NCBI GenBank assembly: GCA_021732845.1
Contig: JAKFUF010000001.1
Coordinates: 124,001 to 188,000 of the forward strand
Length of the DNA stretch: 64,000 nucleotides
DNA from: Planctomycetaceae bacterium
Lineage (GTDB): Bacteria > Planctomycetota > Planctomycetia > Planctomycetales > Planctomycetaceae
Reading direction: 5' to 3'
Shown here in pieces: positions 47,082 through 57,075 of this stretch. Both the position numbers and the translations under genes were made by a program. Position 1 is the stretch's first letter; each line of letters opens with the position of its first letter. The notes under the pieces were generated by a model. The model saw nothing but the letters and a program-made list of their open reading frames with translations, was not told where the DNA came from and did no database searches.

Positions 47082-48293
47082 ATGCCCACGCCCCGTAAGA
47101 AGGAGACGATCCAGGCCGCGCATTTCCGCTGGCTCCTGGGACAGCGCAACGGAGTCTTTTTTGCCGACGGACGCTCCAACCCCGACAAACTCGGCCGGCA
47201 CTCGCTGGGGACCAGCGATCGCACCGAAGCCCTGGAGAACCTGAAACGCCTCGATCTGGTGATGGCCGTGGAGCGCGGTATGGCCGACAAGGAATTGCTG
47301 AACACCTCCCCGGCAACTGGCATGCCCCTGGAGACCGGCCGCGATCTGTACCTCGACCATGTAAAGGGAGCCAAGATCACGGGAGGCGCGAGCGCGCGGA
47401 CCTGGAAGCGCTACCGCGCCGTCTTCGACAAATTTCTGCCCTTTTCTGCCGAACGCGGCGCGACCTCATGCCTGCAAGTCACGAAGGGGCTGCTTGAGGC
47501 CTATGCGCGGCATCTGGAGGCGGAGGGGTATGCCCACGCGACCGCGTATTTGGAATGCACGACCATCAAGCAATTTCTCAAATTCTTGGTGGAGGACGGG
47601 CACGCGCCGGCCAGTGTGGTGTTCAAGTTCCCCGTCTCGAAACCGCACGACACAGACGTGTATTGCTGGCGGCCGACGGAGGTCGCGGCCATGCTCGAAT
47701 ACTGCAAGAAGTACAAAGGGCTGACGTGGTTGGGACGGATCCTGACGGCGCTGACCTATACAGGGATGCGGATTTCCGAGGTGGCCTCGCTCCGCGTTGC
47801 GGATCTGCATTTCGACACGAACACCATCCGGCTGACGGACGAGCGCCACAGCCAGGCGGCGCGGAAGCGCGGCCATGCCCGCGAACTGAAGGGGAAGAGG
47901 AGCCGGTCGTTCCCGATCCATGCAGAATTGCTGCCCGTGCTGCAGGCGATCCCGGCCGCCGGCGACGGTCTCGTGTTCCACGGGCCGCTGGGAGGCCGGA
48001 TCAAGCCGGATGTTGTTCGCAACTGTCTGAAGCGGGAGGTGCTGACGAAGCTCAAAGACCGCTTCCCGACACCTGCGGGCGAGGCCCGCGGCTTCATCGA
48101 CGGCCGGCTGCACTCGTTCCGGCATTTTTTCTGCTCGATGTGTGCCAATTCCGGGAAGGTGAGCGAACAGGCCCTGATGCAGTGGCTGGGCCATCGAAGC
48201 AGCCTGATGGTCAAACACTATTACCACCTGCATGACGAGCAGTCGCAGACGGCGATGCAGCAGGTGAATTTCGTCCCGAAGCCCAGCGCGTGA
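47082..48293 (+). CDS. int: Tyrosine-type integrase of the island
   Basis: This 403-residue recombinase starts at ATG 47082, with AGAGAGG upstream. It has a SAM-like core-binding domain ([20 protein letters not shown]) and a catalytic domain with Arg in [19 protein letters not shown]-x-x-R in [15 protein letters not shown], His in [16 protein letters not shown] and the Tyr there. It lies 228 bases from the 3' end of tRNA-Ser(CGA), a common attachment site. It probably integrated or mobilises the neighbouring cargo. Confidence 0.9.
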   Translation: MPTPRKKETIQAAHFRWLLGQRNGVFFADGRSNPDKLGRHSLGTSDRTEALENLKRLDLVMAVERGMADKELLNTSPATGMPLETGRDLYLDHVKGAKITGGASARTWKRYRAVFDKFLPFSAERGATSCLQVTKGLLEAYARHLEAEGYAHATAYLECTTIKQFLKFLVEDGHAPASVVFKFPVSKPHDTDVYCWRPTEVAAMLEYCKKYKGLTWLGRILTALTYTGMRISEVASLRVADLHFDTNTIRLTDERHSQAARKRGHARELKGKRSRSFPIHAELLPVLQAIPAAGDGLVFHGPLGGRIKPDVVRNCLKREVLTKLKDRFPTPAGEARGFIDGRLHSFRHFFCSMCANSGKVSEQALMQWLGHRSSLMVKHYYHLHDEQSQTAMQQVNFVPKPSA

Positions 48294-48423
48294 ACGTGGA
48301 GTTCACGGAGAAGTTCGAAACCGCGAAGTCCGCTGGACCTGACCGCCAACAGAGGGAGGAGCACTCGACCAACACTCTCCGCCGCATTGCCGGATGGGCG
48401 TAAACTCGCCCGTGGACGCGGCT

Positions 48424-48460
48424 GATTGGCACAGTTTTGACACAGATAGGTGTGCCAATC
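48424..48460. repeat. Inverted repeat between integrase and tRNA-Ser
   Basis: GATTGGCACA (48424-48433) and TGTGCCAATC (48451-48460) are exact complements, separated by 17 bases. It lies between the integrase stop and the tRNA and could be an integrase/excisionase arm site or a terminator hairpin. Confidence 0.5.
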
Positions 48461-48518
48461 AAAAGCGACTCCCGCAACCCCTTGAAGTTCAATGAGTTGC
48501 GGGATGCTGACAATGTCG

Positions 48519-48605
<87 letters not shown>

Positions 48606-48784
48606 GGTGGTGAAAGAGTAATCATTTGCAGTTATTCTGTGAAGTCCGCCGGCATGTCTGTCAGCGACCAATAGAAAGGTCATCTGTTTTGGCATGCATA
48701 GAAATGTCACATTTTGGCCTGACACCCAAAACGGCGCGGCGGGGTGGCTCAGGGCTTCGGCTTGGCGGTGTTGATCGGACGTCT

Positions 48785-49065
48785 TCACGGGTGGTCTGCC
48801 GGCGGCTTGTGGGGCTTGCCGCCGGCCATTTTTGCCGGATCCTGGCGCTGGGGTTTGTAGCCGGCTTTGTCAGCTCCACCAAGCCAGTTCCCGCACTCGA
48901 AACCAGAAGTGAATCGTCCCGTCCCGGTGTACATGGCTTCCATCAGTTGGAGGAAGCGGTGGCGCCAACTGATCGTCCAGTCGTTCTGAACCACGCGCGT
49001 CTTGCGACGATGCCGGAAGGTGCAAAACCCGTCTGCGGTTGTCAGACAGCCAAAGTTGAATCAAA
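48785..49065 (-). pseudogene. C-terminal transposase remnant (ISNCY/integrase-core-like)
   Basis: The minus-strand frame from about 49065 to the stop at 48785-48787 reads FCTFRHRRKTRVVQNDWTIS, then WRHRFLQL. This resembles the end of DDE transposases of the ISNCY-like type. Upstream the frame is closed, so only about 90 codons remain. It is old transposon debris next to the tRNA. Confidence 0.5.
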
Positions 49066-49179
49066 AACCGCCTGGCCACGCGAAAGTCACAAGTTTCATC
49101 TTCCGCACCTCGTGACGATCTGATACATCCATTCCGATCGACGATGATCTTGAGAAGTTCCGCTCGGGAAAGGAAGCCC

Positions 49180-51942
49180 ATGAGTCAGGCGGTCTGGAAG
49201 TTGACGACACTGGCAGGCGTGGTGGGGATTGGACTGCTGGTCGTCATGAATGCCCAGCGCGGCTTGCAGCAGCAAGCCGGTAAAACTCCCGCCTTGGCTG
49301 TCAAAAATGCCGCCAACAACAAGCCGGGTAATGCTCTTGATGAACTTCCCGAGAACGAAGAGCCGCCCTTGGGCGGACCCGAGGAGTTTGGCGGACCGGT
49401 CAACGCCGGGGACAAGAACGGCCCCGATCGACTGCCCACCCGGCAGCCAACACCAGCCAGCGACGACCCCTTCGACGACAAGACCGAGAACGGGCTCGAC
49501 GATAATCCGCGGTCGCTTAAGCCCCGGACTGCCGCGCCAACGCCGGTCAAGCCGCTGGTTCGCCATCCGGATCCTGACGAAGAGCCGCTGACGCACGAAG
49601 AGCATGCCGACGAACACCCCGGCAGCAAGCAGTTGCCGGGCCGGAAGGACCAGCGAAACGCCCGCAGCGACTCGCTGCACATGGCCGCAGCCAATTTTCC
49701 GGCGGAAGTTGACACGGAACCTGCGCAGCCGACATTCGGTGAAGAGACCGGCCACAATCGCGTGGACCCTGATGAACTCCCCATCGGTCGCACGCCTGTG
49801 TCCGAATCGACGGACGATCGGCGGCAACTGCCGCCGGATACGCCTGCCAATGAGCCAACTGACACCGAGAACGTGGCACCGTACGTACCGAAGGCGCGCA
49901 ACAATGGCCCAGCGACCGCTGCACGCCACAATGACGAGGACGATCGGTTCGGTGCCGGCTCAACGCCGCGAACGACCGCCACCGATCCCCACGGCGAGAA
50001 CCCTGGTCTCGTGGAGACGGAGTTGCCAGAGGTAGGGCCAACACGGAGGCCCCTGGCTCCCATTGCCAACGAATTGGAAGAAGTGCCGGAGTCCATCGCT
50101 CCGGTCAAGCCGGCCACACCAGCACCTGACATCCACAAAGACGAGGATTCTTTCGCCGGGAGCCGCGAGGTCCCAACAACACCAGCAGTTCGTGAGGCGG
50201 AGGAAATTGACGGCGGTCTGCAAGAACCCGGACCAATGCCCAGCAGTCGTCGGAACAATTCCCCCGCTGACCCCGACCGTTTCCCGGGTGAGTCCCTGAC
50301 GCCGGAAGCCGAACCAGACATTGATGCCATCTCGCCCACCAATCCACCGGCGGCACCGCGTGAACCAGATCCCGAGCGGATTGGTCCTGACCGTCTCGAT
50401 GAAGACAGCATTGGTCCAGATCGTGGTCCGCCCAACTCGATTCGCCCCGAAGCCGCCACCGGCCCATTGCCAGGCGCTCCGCTGCCGGACGCCGCAAGAG
50501 TTCCCGAGCATGCCGAGGAAGTGATCCGCACACGCGATTCCGCCCCGTCGCTGTCCGACCTGGACACCAGCGGCGAAGTGTCGGGTGACCGGCCATCGGT
50601 GGAAATCTCAAAGGTGACTCCTCCCTCGGCCGTCATTGGACAGCCGCTGGTCTACGAGATCTTCGTGCGCAATACCGGCACCTGCCGTGCAGCGCGGGTT
50701 GTTGTGGAAGACCGGCTCTCGCGGAATGTGGAACTCAATGGAACGCGGCCCCAGGCCGAGGCGATCGAAAACCGTCTGATTTGGAAGCTGGGAGTCCTGG
50801 AACCGGGTGAAGAACGCAAGATTGGCGTCCGCGTGATCCCCCTCAACGAAGGCCGAATGGGAAGCGTCGCCACTGTTTCGTTTGTCAGCGGCCCCGCCGA
50901 CACCATCGTGGCGACGCCACGGCTGCGGCTCGAAGTCACCGCCCCGCCCCGCGGGACACTCGGTGCTCCCGTGCCGTTCCGCTACCGGATCACCAATGTC
51001 GGCCGCACGGCCGCCAAGAACGTGGTCATCCGCAATCCGCTGCCTGAAGGGTTGTCACATCCTGATGGTGTCGACCTGGAGTATGCCGTGGGTGACCTGG
51101 CACCGGGCGAAACCAAGGAAGCCGAACTGGCGCTGACCGCCGCCAAGGAAGGCGAAACCATCAACCGGGCCATCGCCACCGCCGATGGCGGCGACACGGT
51201 CTCCGCCGAGTCGCGTCTCAAGGTTTACGCCGCCACCTTCACATTGACCCGTGTCGGCCCCAAGCGGCTGTACCTCCGCAAGCCGGGCTCCTTCAACAAC
51301 CGCGTGGTCAACACCGGTTCGCGACCTCTGGAAAATGTCTCCATCGTGGAGATCATCCCCGAGGGCCTGCAGTTCGTCAGCGCCAGCAACAGCGGCCAGT
51401 ATGACGAACAGGCCCACACCGTCACCTGGCGCTTCCCGCGCATCGCCCCAAACCAGTCGGAGGCGGTGTCGATCGTGCTCGCCTCGGTCGGCCGTGGACA
51501 ACACTCGTCGGTTGTCCGCTGCATCGACGGCAGCGGTGCCATGGCGGAAATCGACAACATGTCCACCGCCCAGGGCTTTTCGAGCCTGCGGGTGACCATG
51601 TCTGAAATCGAGTCGCCGCTGATCATCGGCGACCGGATCTCCACCCAGGTTCGCGTCATCAACCGTGGCTCGGAGCCAGCCAACAATGTCCGCATCGCCA
51701 TCGGCATCCCAGCCCCGTTGAACGTCCTGGATGTCAAAGGTCTCGATGGGGCGAAGCAGGAACGCGGCCAGTTGGTGTTCCCGCCAATCACGCTGGAACC
51801 CAAGCAGGAAGTCTTGCTGGATATCTCCCTCGAAGCCCGTACCGTGGGCGAAGCGCGGCTCCAGGCGTTCGTGCAGAGCGACCGCCTGACGGATCCACTT
51901 CGGACCGATGAACACACCACCGTGGTTTCGACGACGGACTGA
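49180..51942 (+). CDS. Large Pro-rich secreted protein with DUF11/CARDB-type repeats
   Basis: The start at 49180 is preferred because GGAAAGGAAG precedes it. The 920 residues begin with a signal-anchor (LTTLAGVVGIGLLVVMNA). Residues about 30-460 are low-complexity and rich in Pro, Asp, Glu and Arg, likely an extended spacer. The C-terminal half has at least four Ig-like repeats (VSKVTPP-type: EISKVTPPSAVIGQPLVYEI; APVPFRYRITNVGRTAAKNV; RVINRGSEPANNVRIAIGIP), as in planctomycete DUF11 cell-surface proteins. A structural or envelope role is likely; no enzyme motif is seen. Confidence 0.8.
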   Translation: MSQAVWKLTTLAGVVGIGLLVVMNAQRGLQQQAGKTPALAVKNAANNKPGNALDELPENEEPPLGGPEEFGGPVNAGDKNGPDRLPTRQPTPASDDPFDDKTENGLDDNPRSLKPRTAAPTPVKPLVRHPDPDEEPLTHEEHADEHPGSKQLPGRKDQRNARSDSLHMAAANFPAEVDTEPAQPTFGEETGHNRVDPDELPIGRTPVSESTDDRRQLPPDTPANEPTDTENVAPYVPKARNNGPATAARHNDEDDRFGAGSTPRTTATDPHGENPGLVETELPEVGPTRRPLAPIANELEEVPESIAPVKPATPAPDIHKDEDSFAGSREVPTTPAVREAEEIDGGLQEPGPMPSSRRNNSPADPDRFPGESLTPEAEPDIDAISPTNPPAAPREPDPERIGPDRLDEDSIGPDRGPPNSIRPEAATGPLPGAPLPDAARVPEHAEEVIRTRDSAPSLSDLDTSGEVSGDRPSVEISKVTPPSAVIGQPLVYEIFVRNTGTCRAARVVVEDRLSRNVELNGTRPQAEAIENRLIWKLGVLEPGEERKIGVRVIPLNEGRMGSVATVSFVSGPADTIVATPRLRLEVTAPPRGTLGAPVPFRYRITNVGRTAAKNVVIRNPLPEGLSHPDGVDLEYAVGDLAPGETKEAELALTAAKEGETINRAIATADGGDTVSAESRLKVYAATFTLTRVGPKRLYLRKPGSFNNRVVNTGSRPLENVSIVEIIPEGLQFVSASNSGQYDEQAHTVTWRFPRIAPNQSEAVSIVLASVGRGQHSSVVRCIDGSGAMAEIDNMSTAQGFSSLRVTMSEIESPLIIGDRISTQVRVINRGSEPANNVRIAIGIPAPLNVLDVKGLDGAKQERGQLVFPPITLEPKQEVLLDISLEARTVGEARLQAFVQSDRLTDPLRTDEHTTVVSTTD

Positions 51943-51955
51943 GCCCAATTGGCCG

Positions 51956-52036
51956 TGCATGAATGCGAGACACCGCCAGTGGATCTGAAGTGAGCGCCAG
52001 CGAGCGGATCCACGACAGGTGTCTCGAATTCATGCA
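51956..52036. terminator. Long stem-loop after the DUF11-type gene
   Basis: TGCATGAATGCGAGACACC (51956-51974) pairs with GGTGTCTCGAATTCATGCA (52018-52036) with one mismatch. Inside it, GTGGATC and GGATCCAC form a second stem. It may terminate the upstream gene or be a dispersed palindromic repeat. Confidence 0.55.
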
Positions 52037-52111
52037 AAATATAGAGGGTGTGATGTGGAAAGCCGCGTCTGGGATGCCCAGCGCGGCATCCTCATTTAGG
52101 GATGACATCGG

Positions 52112-53521
52112 ATGGCAACCGCACCCAAATCAAACACCGCTCCCAAGGCGAACAGCGCGCTTCGCCTGTGGGGACCGGGGCTGGTGTTGCTGGTTCTCTT
52201 CTACGTCATCACTCCGTGGCTCCTGCCGCCTGCGTGTCCCACGCACATCACCGTTGCCACTGGCAGCAAGGAAGGGAATTACTTTGCGGTTGCCAACCGC
52301 TACCGTGAGATCCTGGCCCGCGACCACATTACTCTTGATGTGCGGAACACGGCGGGCACGGTGGAAAACCTGCGGCTGCTGAATGATCCCTCCTCGGGAG
52401 TCACTCTGGGCATCGTTCAGGGCGGAGTCGCCACAGAGGACGACGCCACGCGTCTGGAGGCGTTGGGCAGCCTTTATCTGGAGCCACTGTGGATCTTTCA
52501 CCGCGTGCCCAACCCCGCAGGTGACCCCGGTGCTTCAACGCCGCTCATCGTCGATCATCTGAACCAACTCCGTGACAAGCGTGTGGCGATTGATGCTGAG
52601 GGCAGCGGAACGCGGCCGGTGGCCGAACTGCTGTTCAACGAAAGCGGCGTCCCCAAAGATGCCGCCACCTGGTCGCCCTTGGGTGGCAAGAAGGCCGCAG
52701 AGGCCCTCTTGGCCGGTGAGATTGATGCCGCCTGCTTTGTGATCTCGCCGAAGTCCGCCATTGTGAAGGACCTGTTGCTGGCCCGAGAGATCGGGCTTGT
52801 CAATTTTTCCCAGGCGCGGGCACTGACCAAGCGGCATCGATTCCTGTCTCTGGTCACGCTTCCAGCCGGTGTGGTCGATCCCGGCCGCAACCTGCCCGCC
52901 TCCGAAACTTATCTCGTGGCTCCCACCGCCACTCTCGTGGCCCGACGCGATCTGCATCCCGCTCTGGTCACATTGCTGTTGCGGGCCGCGAAGGAAGTTC
53001 ACGGGTCGGGCGGGTGGCTGGAAGAGCCGGGAGAATTCCCATCACCCCTGCACACCGGGATCCCGCTGGGCTCTGACGCCAAGCGATACTTCGATTCTGG
53101 ACCGTCGATCCTTTATCGCTATCTGCCATTCAGCATCGCCGCGTGGCTCGACCGCACCAAGGTCATGCTGCTGCCATTGCTGACCTTGCTGTTCCCCGCA
53201 CTCCGTGCCGCTCCGCCGATCTACCGCTGGCGGATCCGGTCCAAAATCTACAAGTGGTACGCTGTGCTCCGCGACATCGACCAGCGGCAGCGAGATGGCG
53301 TGAAAGGGGACTATGCCGCCGACATCGCCCGGCTTCAGCAAGTCGAAGACGAGTTGAGCGAAGTGACAGTGCCGCTGTCCTACATGGAAGAGTTCTACAA
53401 CCTGCGACTACACGCCGCGTTCGTGCTGAATCAGCTCAAGGCGGATCACGTCCCCCCAACAACCGCTTCAACCGGCCATCCGCTCTTCACTCGGCCAGGT
53501 GTTTCATCAGGAATAGTGTGA
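52112..53521 (+). CDS. TAXI-family TRAP transporter solute-binding-like membrane protein
   Basis: A 469-residue protein. A single N-terminal membrane helix (LWGPGLVLLVLFYVITPWLL) is followed by a periplasmic-binding-protein domain of TAXI/NMT1 type (ITVATGSKEGNYFAVANRYR, DVRNTAGTVENLRLLNDP, VAIDAEGSGTRPVAELLF). A second helix near 350 (VMLLPLLTLLFPALRAAPP) and a cytosolic helical tail follow. No TRAP permease lies beside it, so it may act as a sensor rather than a transporter subunit. Its end overlaps the convergent S9 peptidase gene by 35 bases. Confidence 0.83.
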   Translation: MATAPKSNTAPKANSALRLWGPGLVLLVLFYVITPWLLPPACPTHITVATGSKEGNYFAVANRYREILARDHITLDVRNTAGTVENLRLLNDPSSGVTLGIVQGGVATEDDATRLEALGSLYLEPLWIFHRVPNPAGDPGASTPLIVDHLNQLRDKRVAIDAEGSGTRPVAELLFNESGVPKDAATWSPLGGKKAAEALLAGEIDAACFVISPKSAIVKDLLLAREIGLVNFSQARALTKRHRFLSLVTLPAGVVDPGRNLPASETYLVAPTATLVARRDLHPALVTLLLRAAKEVHGSGGWLEEPGEFPSPLHTGIPLGSDAKRYFDSGPSILYRYLPFSIAAWLDRTKVMLLPLLTLLFPALRAAPPIYRWRIRSKIYKWYAVLRDIDQRQRDGVKGDYAADIARLQQVEDELSEVTVPLSYMEEFYNLRLHAAFVLNQLKADHVPPTTASTGHPLFTRPGVSSGIV

Positions 53522-55454
53522 TGACGGCCGACTGGTAGTCGCGGTTGACCTTCTTGGCAAATCCGTGGCCTTCATTGTCGGCGTATACTGTCCAAACTTC
53601 TCGGCCATTGGCCCGCACTTTCGCGGCAATCTGTTCGGCTTCCGAGAATGGAACCCGGGGATCGTTCTTGCCATGCACCACGAGCATGGCCGAGCGGATC
53701 TTGTCCGCATGGTTGAGCGGGTCGATCTGTTGGAAATAGGCCTGCATTTTCGGGTCGCGTTCATCGCCGTATTCAGCCCGTCGCAGATCTTGTCGATAGG
53801 GGCTGGTGTTCTTCAAAAACGAATTGAAGCTGGCGATCCCCACGATGTCGATGCCCGCCTTGAGGCGGTCGCCGTAGTGAACGAGTGAAGCCAGCACCAT
53901 GTATCCCCCGTAAGAGCCGCCGATGACGGCAACGCGGCGGGAATCGAGATCCGGCTGGCGGGCGATCCAATCCAGCAATGCGCCGATGTCCTTGACGCTG
54001 TCTTCCCGCTTGTCAGCATTGTCGAGCCGCAGGTAGGTCTTGCCGTATCCGGCTGAGCCACGGACGTTGGGTTGGAGAATCGCGATGCCCAGTTCGTTCA
54101 AGTAGAACTGCTCGGTGCCCGACAGTCCGGGCCGATACTGGCTCTCGGGACCGCCATGAATGCTGATCAGCACGGGGGCTGGCTTGTCCTTGCTCGCCTG
54201 TTTGGGCTGAAAGTAGTAGGCGGGAATTTCCAGATTGTCCGCCGCGGCGACGCGAATCCGCTTCGGCGCGACGAACTGTTTGACATCCAAGCCACCGGCT
54301 TCGCTGAAAGTCCATTGAGTGAGGCTGCGATCTGAAAGCTTGAGCGAGTAGGCGTCGGCCGGCGCATCCGCCCGCCCGAGCGTGAACCCGAGGTGCTCGC
54401 CATCGGGCGAGAATTCCAGATCACTGATGATGCCCAACGGCAGCTCGATGCTGGAAATTTTGCCATTCTCCAGCAGCCGCAGGGCTCCGGCACCATCCTC
54501 GTTGATCGTGAACGCCAGCATCTCCTGCTTGGGGTGTAGTTCCAGCTCATCGACATCCCAGGGGATGTCGGAGGTGAGCCACGTGTACTTCATGGTTTTG
54601 AGGTTCAACTGGCCAAGCTGCGAGAATTCGCCCTGCGCGTCACAGGTGACGTACAGCGACTGGCCATCGTGGGAGAATTTCATGCTGCCGAACGCCATCG
54701 GTGCCGTCCCAGGCAGCGGCAGGGGCTCGCGCACTCCGGTCTCGACGCTGATGACCGCCGGGTAGGATTCATTGGCCGAAACGTAGCGTGCCAGGGCGAT
54801 GAGCCGGCCGTCGAACGACCAGTCAAGCGCGCTCCAGAATTCGCCGGTCTCCTGCAGCAGGGTTTTGACGGGATTCGGTTTCCGCGGGTCGTACAGAAAC
54901 AGGTCGCTGTCCCGGCCATTGCGGCGGTTGCTGCCGACGACCACCTGCCTGCCATCCTTGCTGATCGCCTGAGAAATGTTCCGCGACTTGCCATCGGTCA
55001 ACTGCGTGGCTCGCCCCGTCGCCCGATCCAAGTACAGCACCTGGTCATTCTCGCTGCCGCCCTGACTCATCGAGAGCAGCAGGCCGCCATCCTTCGCCTT
55101 GGGAATGAACCGCCCGCTGACCGGTTCCCGGAGAAAAGTGATCTGCTCGCGCCGTCCACCCGGCGCATAAACCCGGTGGAGCTGCGCTGTGTCGCCAAAG
55201 CGGGTGGAGATCAGAATCCCCTTGCCATCGGGCGACCATCCACGAAACATCGCGGACCGCAATTCCTGATACTGCCGGAGCCGCTCCATCAACTCGGGAG
55301 GCACTGTCGGAACAGATTCTGCGGCGATCGCGGGTGGTTTCAGAGGATCGGTGGGTGATTGAGCCAGTTGCGCTTGTGCCGTCGCGGCAACCACAGAGAG
55401 CATCCCAGCCACAATCCAAATTCGCACATGCCGCAGGTCGCACATGGAGTTCAT
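53487..55454 (-). CDS. Secreted S9-family prolyl oligopeptidase/acylaminoacyl peptidase
   Basis: This 655-residue protein has a signal peptide (VRIWIVAGMLSVVAATAQAQ), an N-terminal beta-propeller (about 60-390: FRGWSPDGKGILISTRFGD and similar blades) and a C-terminal alpha/beta hydrolase domain. The nucleophile Ser is in GGSYGGYMVLA, the acid Asp in VVHGKNDPRVP and the catalytic His in DNEGHGFAKK. It should cleave short peptides in the periplasm. The gene ends within the convergent TAXI gene. ATG 55445 is an alternative start. Confidence 0.92.
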   Translation of the reverse strand: MNSMCDLRHVRIWIVAGMLSVVAATAQAQLAQSPTDPLKPPAIAAESVPTVPPELMERLRQYQELRSAMFRGWSPDGKGILISTRFGDTAQLHRVYAPGGRREQITFLREPVSGRFIPKAKDGGLLLSMSQGGSENDQVLYLDRATGRATQLTDGKSRNISQAISKDGRQVVVGSNRRNGRDSDLFLYDPRKPNPVKTLLQETGEFWSALDWSFDGRLIALARYVSANESYPAVISVETGVREPLPLPGTAPMAFGSMKFSHDGQSLYVTCDAQGEFSQLGQLNLKTMKYTWLTSDIPWDVDELELHPKQEMLAFTINEDGAGALRLLENGKISSIELPLGIISDLEFSPDGEHLGFTLGRADAPADAYSLKLSDRSLTQWTFSEAGGLDVKQFVAPKRIRVAAADNLEIPAYYFQPKQASKDKPAPVLISIHGGPESQYRPGLSGTEQFYLNELGIAILQPNVRGSAGYGKTYLRLDNADKREDSVKDIGALLDWIARQPDLDSRRVAVIGGSYGGYMVLASLVHYGDRLKAGIDIVGIASFNSFLKNTSPYRQDLRRAEYGDERDPKMQAYFQQIDPLNHADKIRSAMLVVHGKNDPRVPFSEAEQIAAKVRANGREVWTVYADNEGHGFAKKVNRDYQSAVITLFLMKHLAE

Positions 55455-55540
55455 TCCTAAGTTTGTTGGATGTGTGAGAAGTGCTTCTCAAACAAAGAAT
55501 CTGGAATCGACCGGCAAGAGCGAGTTAATGGATTTCGTGG

Positions 55541-55855
55541 CTACACAGACGCCAATCCGTCGGCCAGAAGGCACATGTTCCACCATCCCGCTAGAAACAT
55601 CACGACGAAGACGGTCCAGTAAGCTGCCCAACTGAATGCGCGCGACTTCTTCCATTGGAAGGCTGAAACAACGACGAGAAAAATCGATGGTCCCACGAAG
55701 GCGAAGAAGGCCAGCAGGTTCCATGGTGGATGGATCACACCACGAAACGTCATCAGAACTCCGACATAATTACAGGCGAAATAGATGGCGACCGTCCCTG
55801 CGAGCCACAAATCAAACTTGGGCCGTGGCTCAACAGATGACGAGTCGTCACTCAT
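55541..55855 (-). CDS. Small membrane protein with three TM helices
   Basis: The ATG at 55853-55855 gives 104 residues, MSDDSSSVEPRPKFDLWLAG. The hydrophobic segments are at about 16-36, 46-66 and 75-97. No family is recognised. It lies 23 bases after the SUMF1-domain gene on the same strand, so co-transcription is likely; the longer open frame upstream lies inside that gene and is a shadow. Confidence 0.65.
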   Translation of the reverse strand: MSDDSSSVEPRPKFDLWLAGTVAIYFACNYVGVLMTFRGVIHPPWNLLAFFAFVGPSIFLVVVSAFQWKKSRAFSWAAYWTVFVVMFLAGWWNMCLLADGLASV

Positions 55856-55878
55856 CGCAGTTCCCTTAAAATTGCTGT

Positions 55879-56967
55879 TCACTTCGCCGGTGGCTTCGAC
55901 TTCACCCGTTCCTGATCCGCCACCGGATCCAATGGCCGCACGAGGCGGAAGCCGACGAATTGGGCGTCGGTCAGGTACCACTTGCTCTTGGGAATGTTGG
56001 GATCCTTGATCTTCCATTCGGAGTTCGACGATTCCCGCGCGCCGCTGCGGCACATGGCTGGGTCGGAATCCCAGGCACCACCGCGGGCGACCTGCGGGTA
56101 TTCCTTCATCTGCAGCACGAAGGGGTTCGCCGGGGCGCTCTTGGAATACTGGTCGGCGCTGTATTGATCCAGGCACCATTCCATCACGTTGCCGTGAATG
56201 TCATGCAGCCCCCAGGGGTTGGGCTTCTTCTTGCCGACGAGTTGGTACTTGTCGTTGGCGTTATCGACGAACCACGCATACTCGCCGAGAGCGGCCGGGT
56301 CATCGCCGAAGGAGTAGACGGTTTTGGTGCCGGCCCGGCAGGCGTATTCCCACTCGGCTTCGGTTGGCAGGCGGTAGAAGCGACCAGTCTTGACGCTGAG
56401 CCACTCGCAATAGGTCTTGGCGGCCAGGCCGGTCATGCTGATGGCGGGGAAGCCTTCGCGTCCCATGCCAAAGGACATGTCGGTGTAGGGCTTGGTGGGG
56501 CGGGTCACCGCGTCGGCCAGCTTGTCGCGCGGAGTCGCGGTGAGCTTCTCGACATCGCGGCGCTTGACCTCCAAGCTGTAGCACCACTGTTCATACTCTT
56601 CCCACGTGACCTCGCATTTGCCCATCCAAAATGGGGCGATTTCGACTTCGTGAATGGGGCCTTCATCGTCTTCGCGATCGGCCTCGCCTTCGGGAGTTCC
56701 CATCGCGTACTTGCCGCCGGGAATCGGCAGCATGTCGAATTTCACGTCCGTGCCGGTCATGATTTCGGTGTAGGGCTTCATCTCCTTTTCTGTCGCAGCC
56801 AGGGCTGCGGGAACTTCCACCGCAGGTGGAACCGCCGTCTCCTGGGCCTGGACCGGTGCCGCTGTGTCGGCGCTCACGCGCCACAGAGCGCACAGTGCCA
56901 GCAAGAGACACGCCCCTTGTAGGACGCGGAGATGGCGGCCAGAATTCACGGTGAGAAAGTTCAACAT
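55879..56967 (-). CDS. Secreted SUMF1/formylglycine-generating-enzyme-like domain protein
   Basis: ATG 56965-56967 gives 362 residues with a signal peptide (LRVLQGACLLLALCALWRVS). The SUMF1 fold is visible: MLPIPGGKYAMGTPEGEADR, FWMGKCEVTWEEYEQWC, RLPTEAEWEYACRAGT, NPWGLHDIHGNVMEWCLDQY, and VGFRLVRPL at the end. The Cys residues needed for true sulfatase maturation are not clearly arranged, so it may be a domain relative rather than a sulfatase activator. It is divergent from apbE with about 108 bases between. Confidence 0.85.
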   Translation of the reverse strand: MLNFLTVNSGRHLRVLQGACLLLALCALWRVSADTAAPVQAQETAVPPAVEVPAALAATEKEMKPYTEIMTGTDVKFDMLPIPGGKYAMGTPEGEADREDDEGPIHEVEIAPFWMGKCEVTWEEYEQWCYSLEVKRRDVEKLTATPRDKLADAVTRPTKPYTDMSFGMGREGFPAISMTGLAAKTYCEWLSVKTGRFYRLPTEAEWEYACRAGTKTVYSFGDDPAALGEYAWFVDNANDKYQLVGKKKPNPWGLHDIHGNVMEWCLDQYSADQYSKSAPANPFVLQMKEYPQVARGGAWDSDPAMCRSGARESSNSEWKIKDPNIPKSKWYLTDAQFVGFRLVRPLDPVADQERVKSKPPAK

Positions 56968-57075
56968 GACGAAGTCGTTCCTTAAGATTCCAATCGACGA
57001 TTCGCGTTTGCGAGTCTGAGGTGACTGCGGGTGCAATGCAGATTGCACCGCGGTTGTACGGGCGGGAGAGTGTTG

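Noticed and set aside
48626-49123. 165-residue plus-strand frame
   Set aside because: Starts inside the tRNA-flanking region and is antisense to the transposase remnant; no motif.
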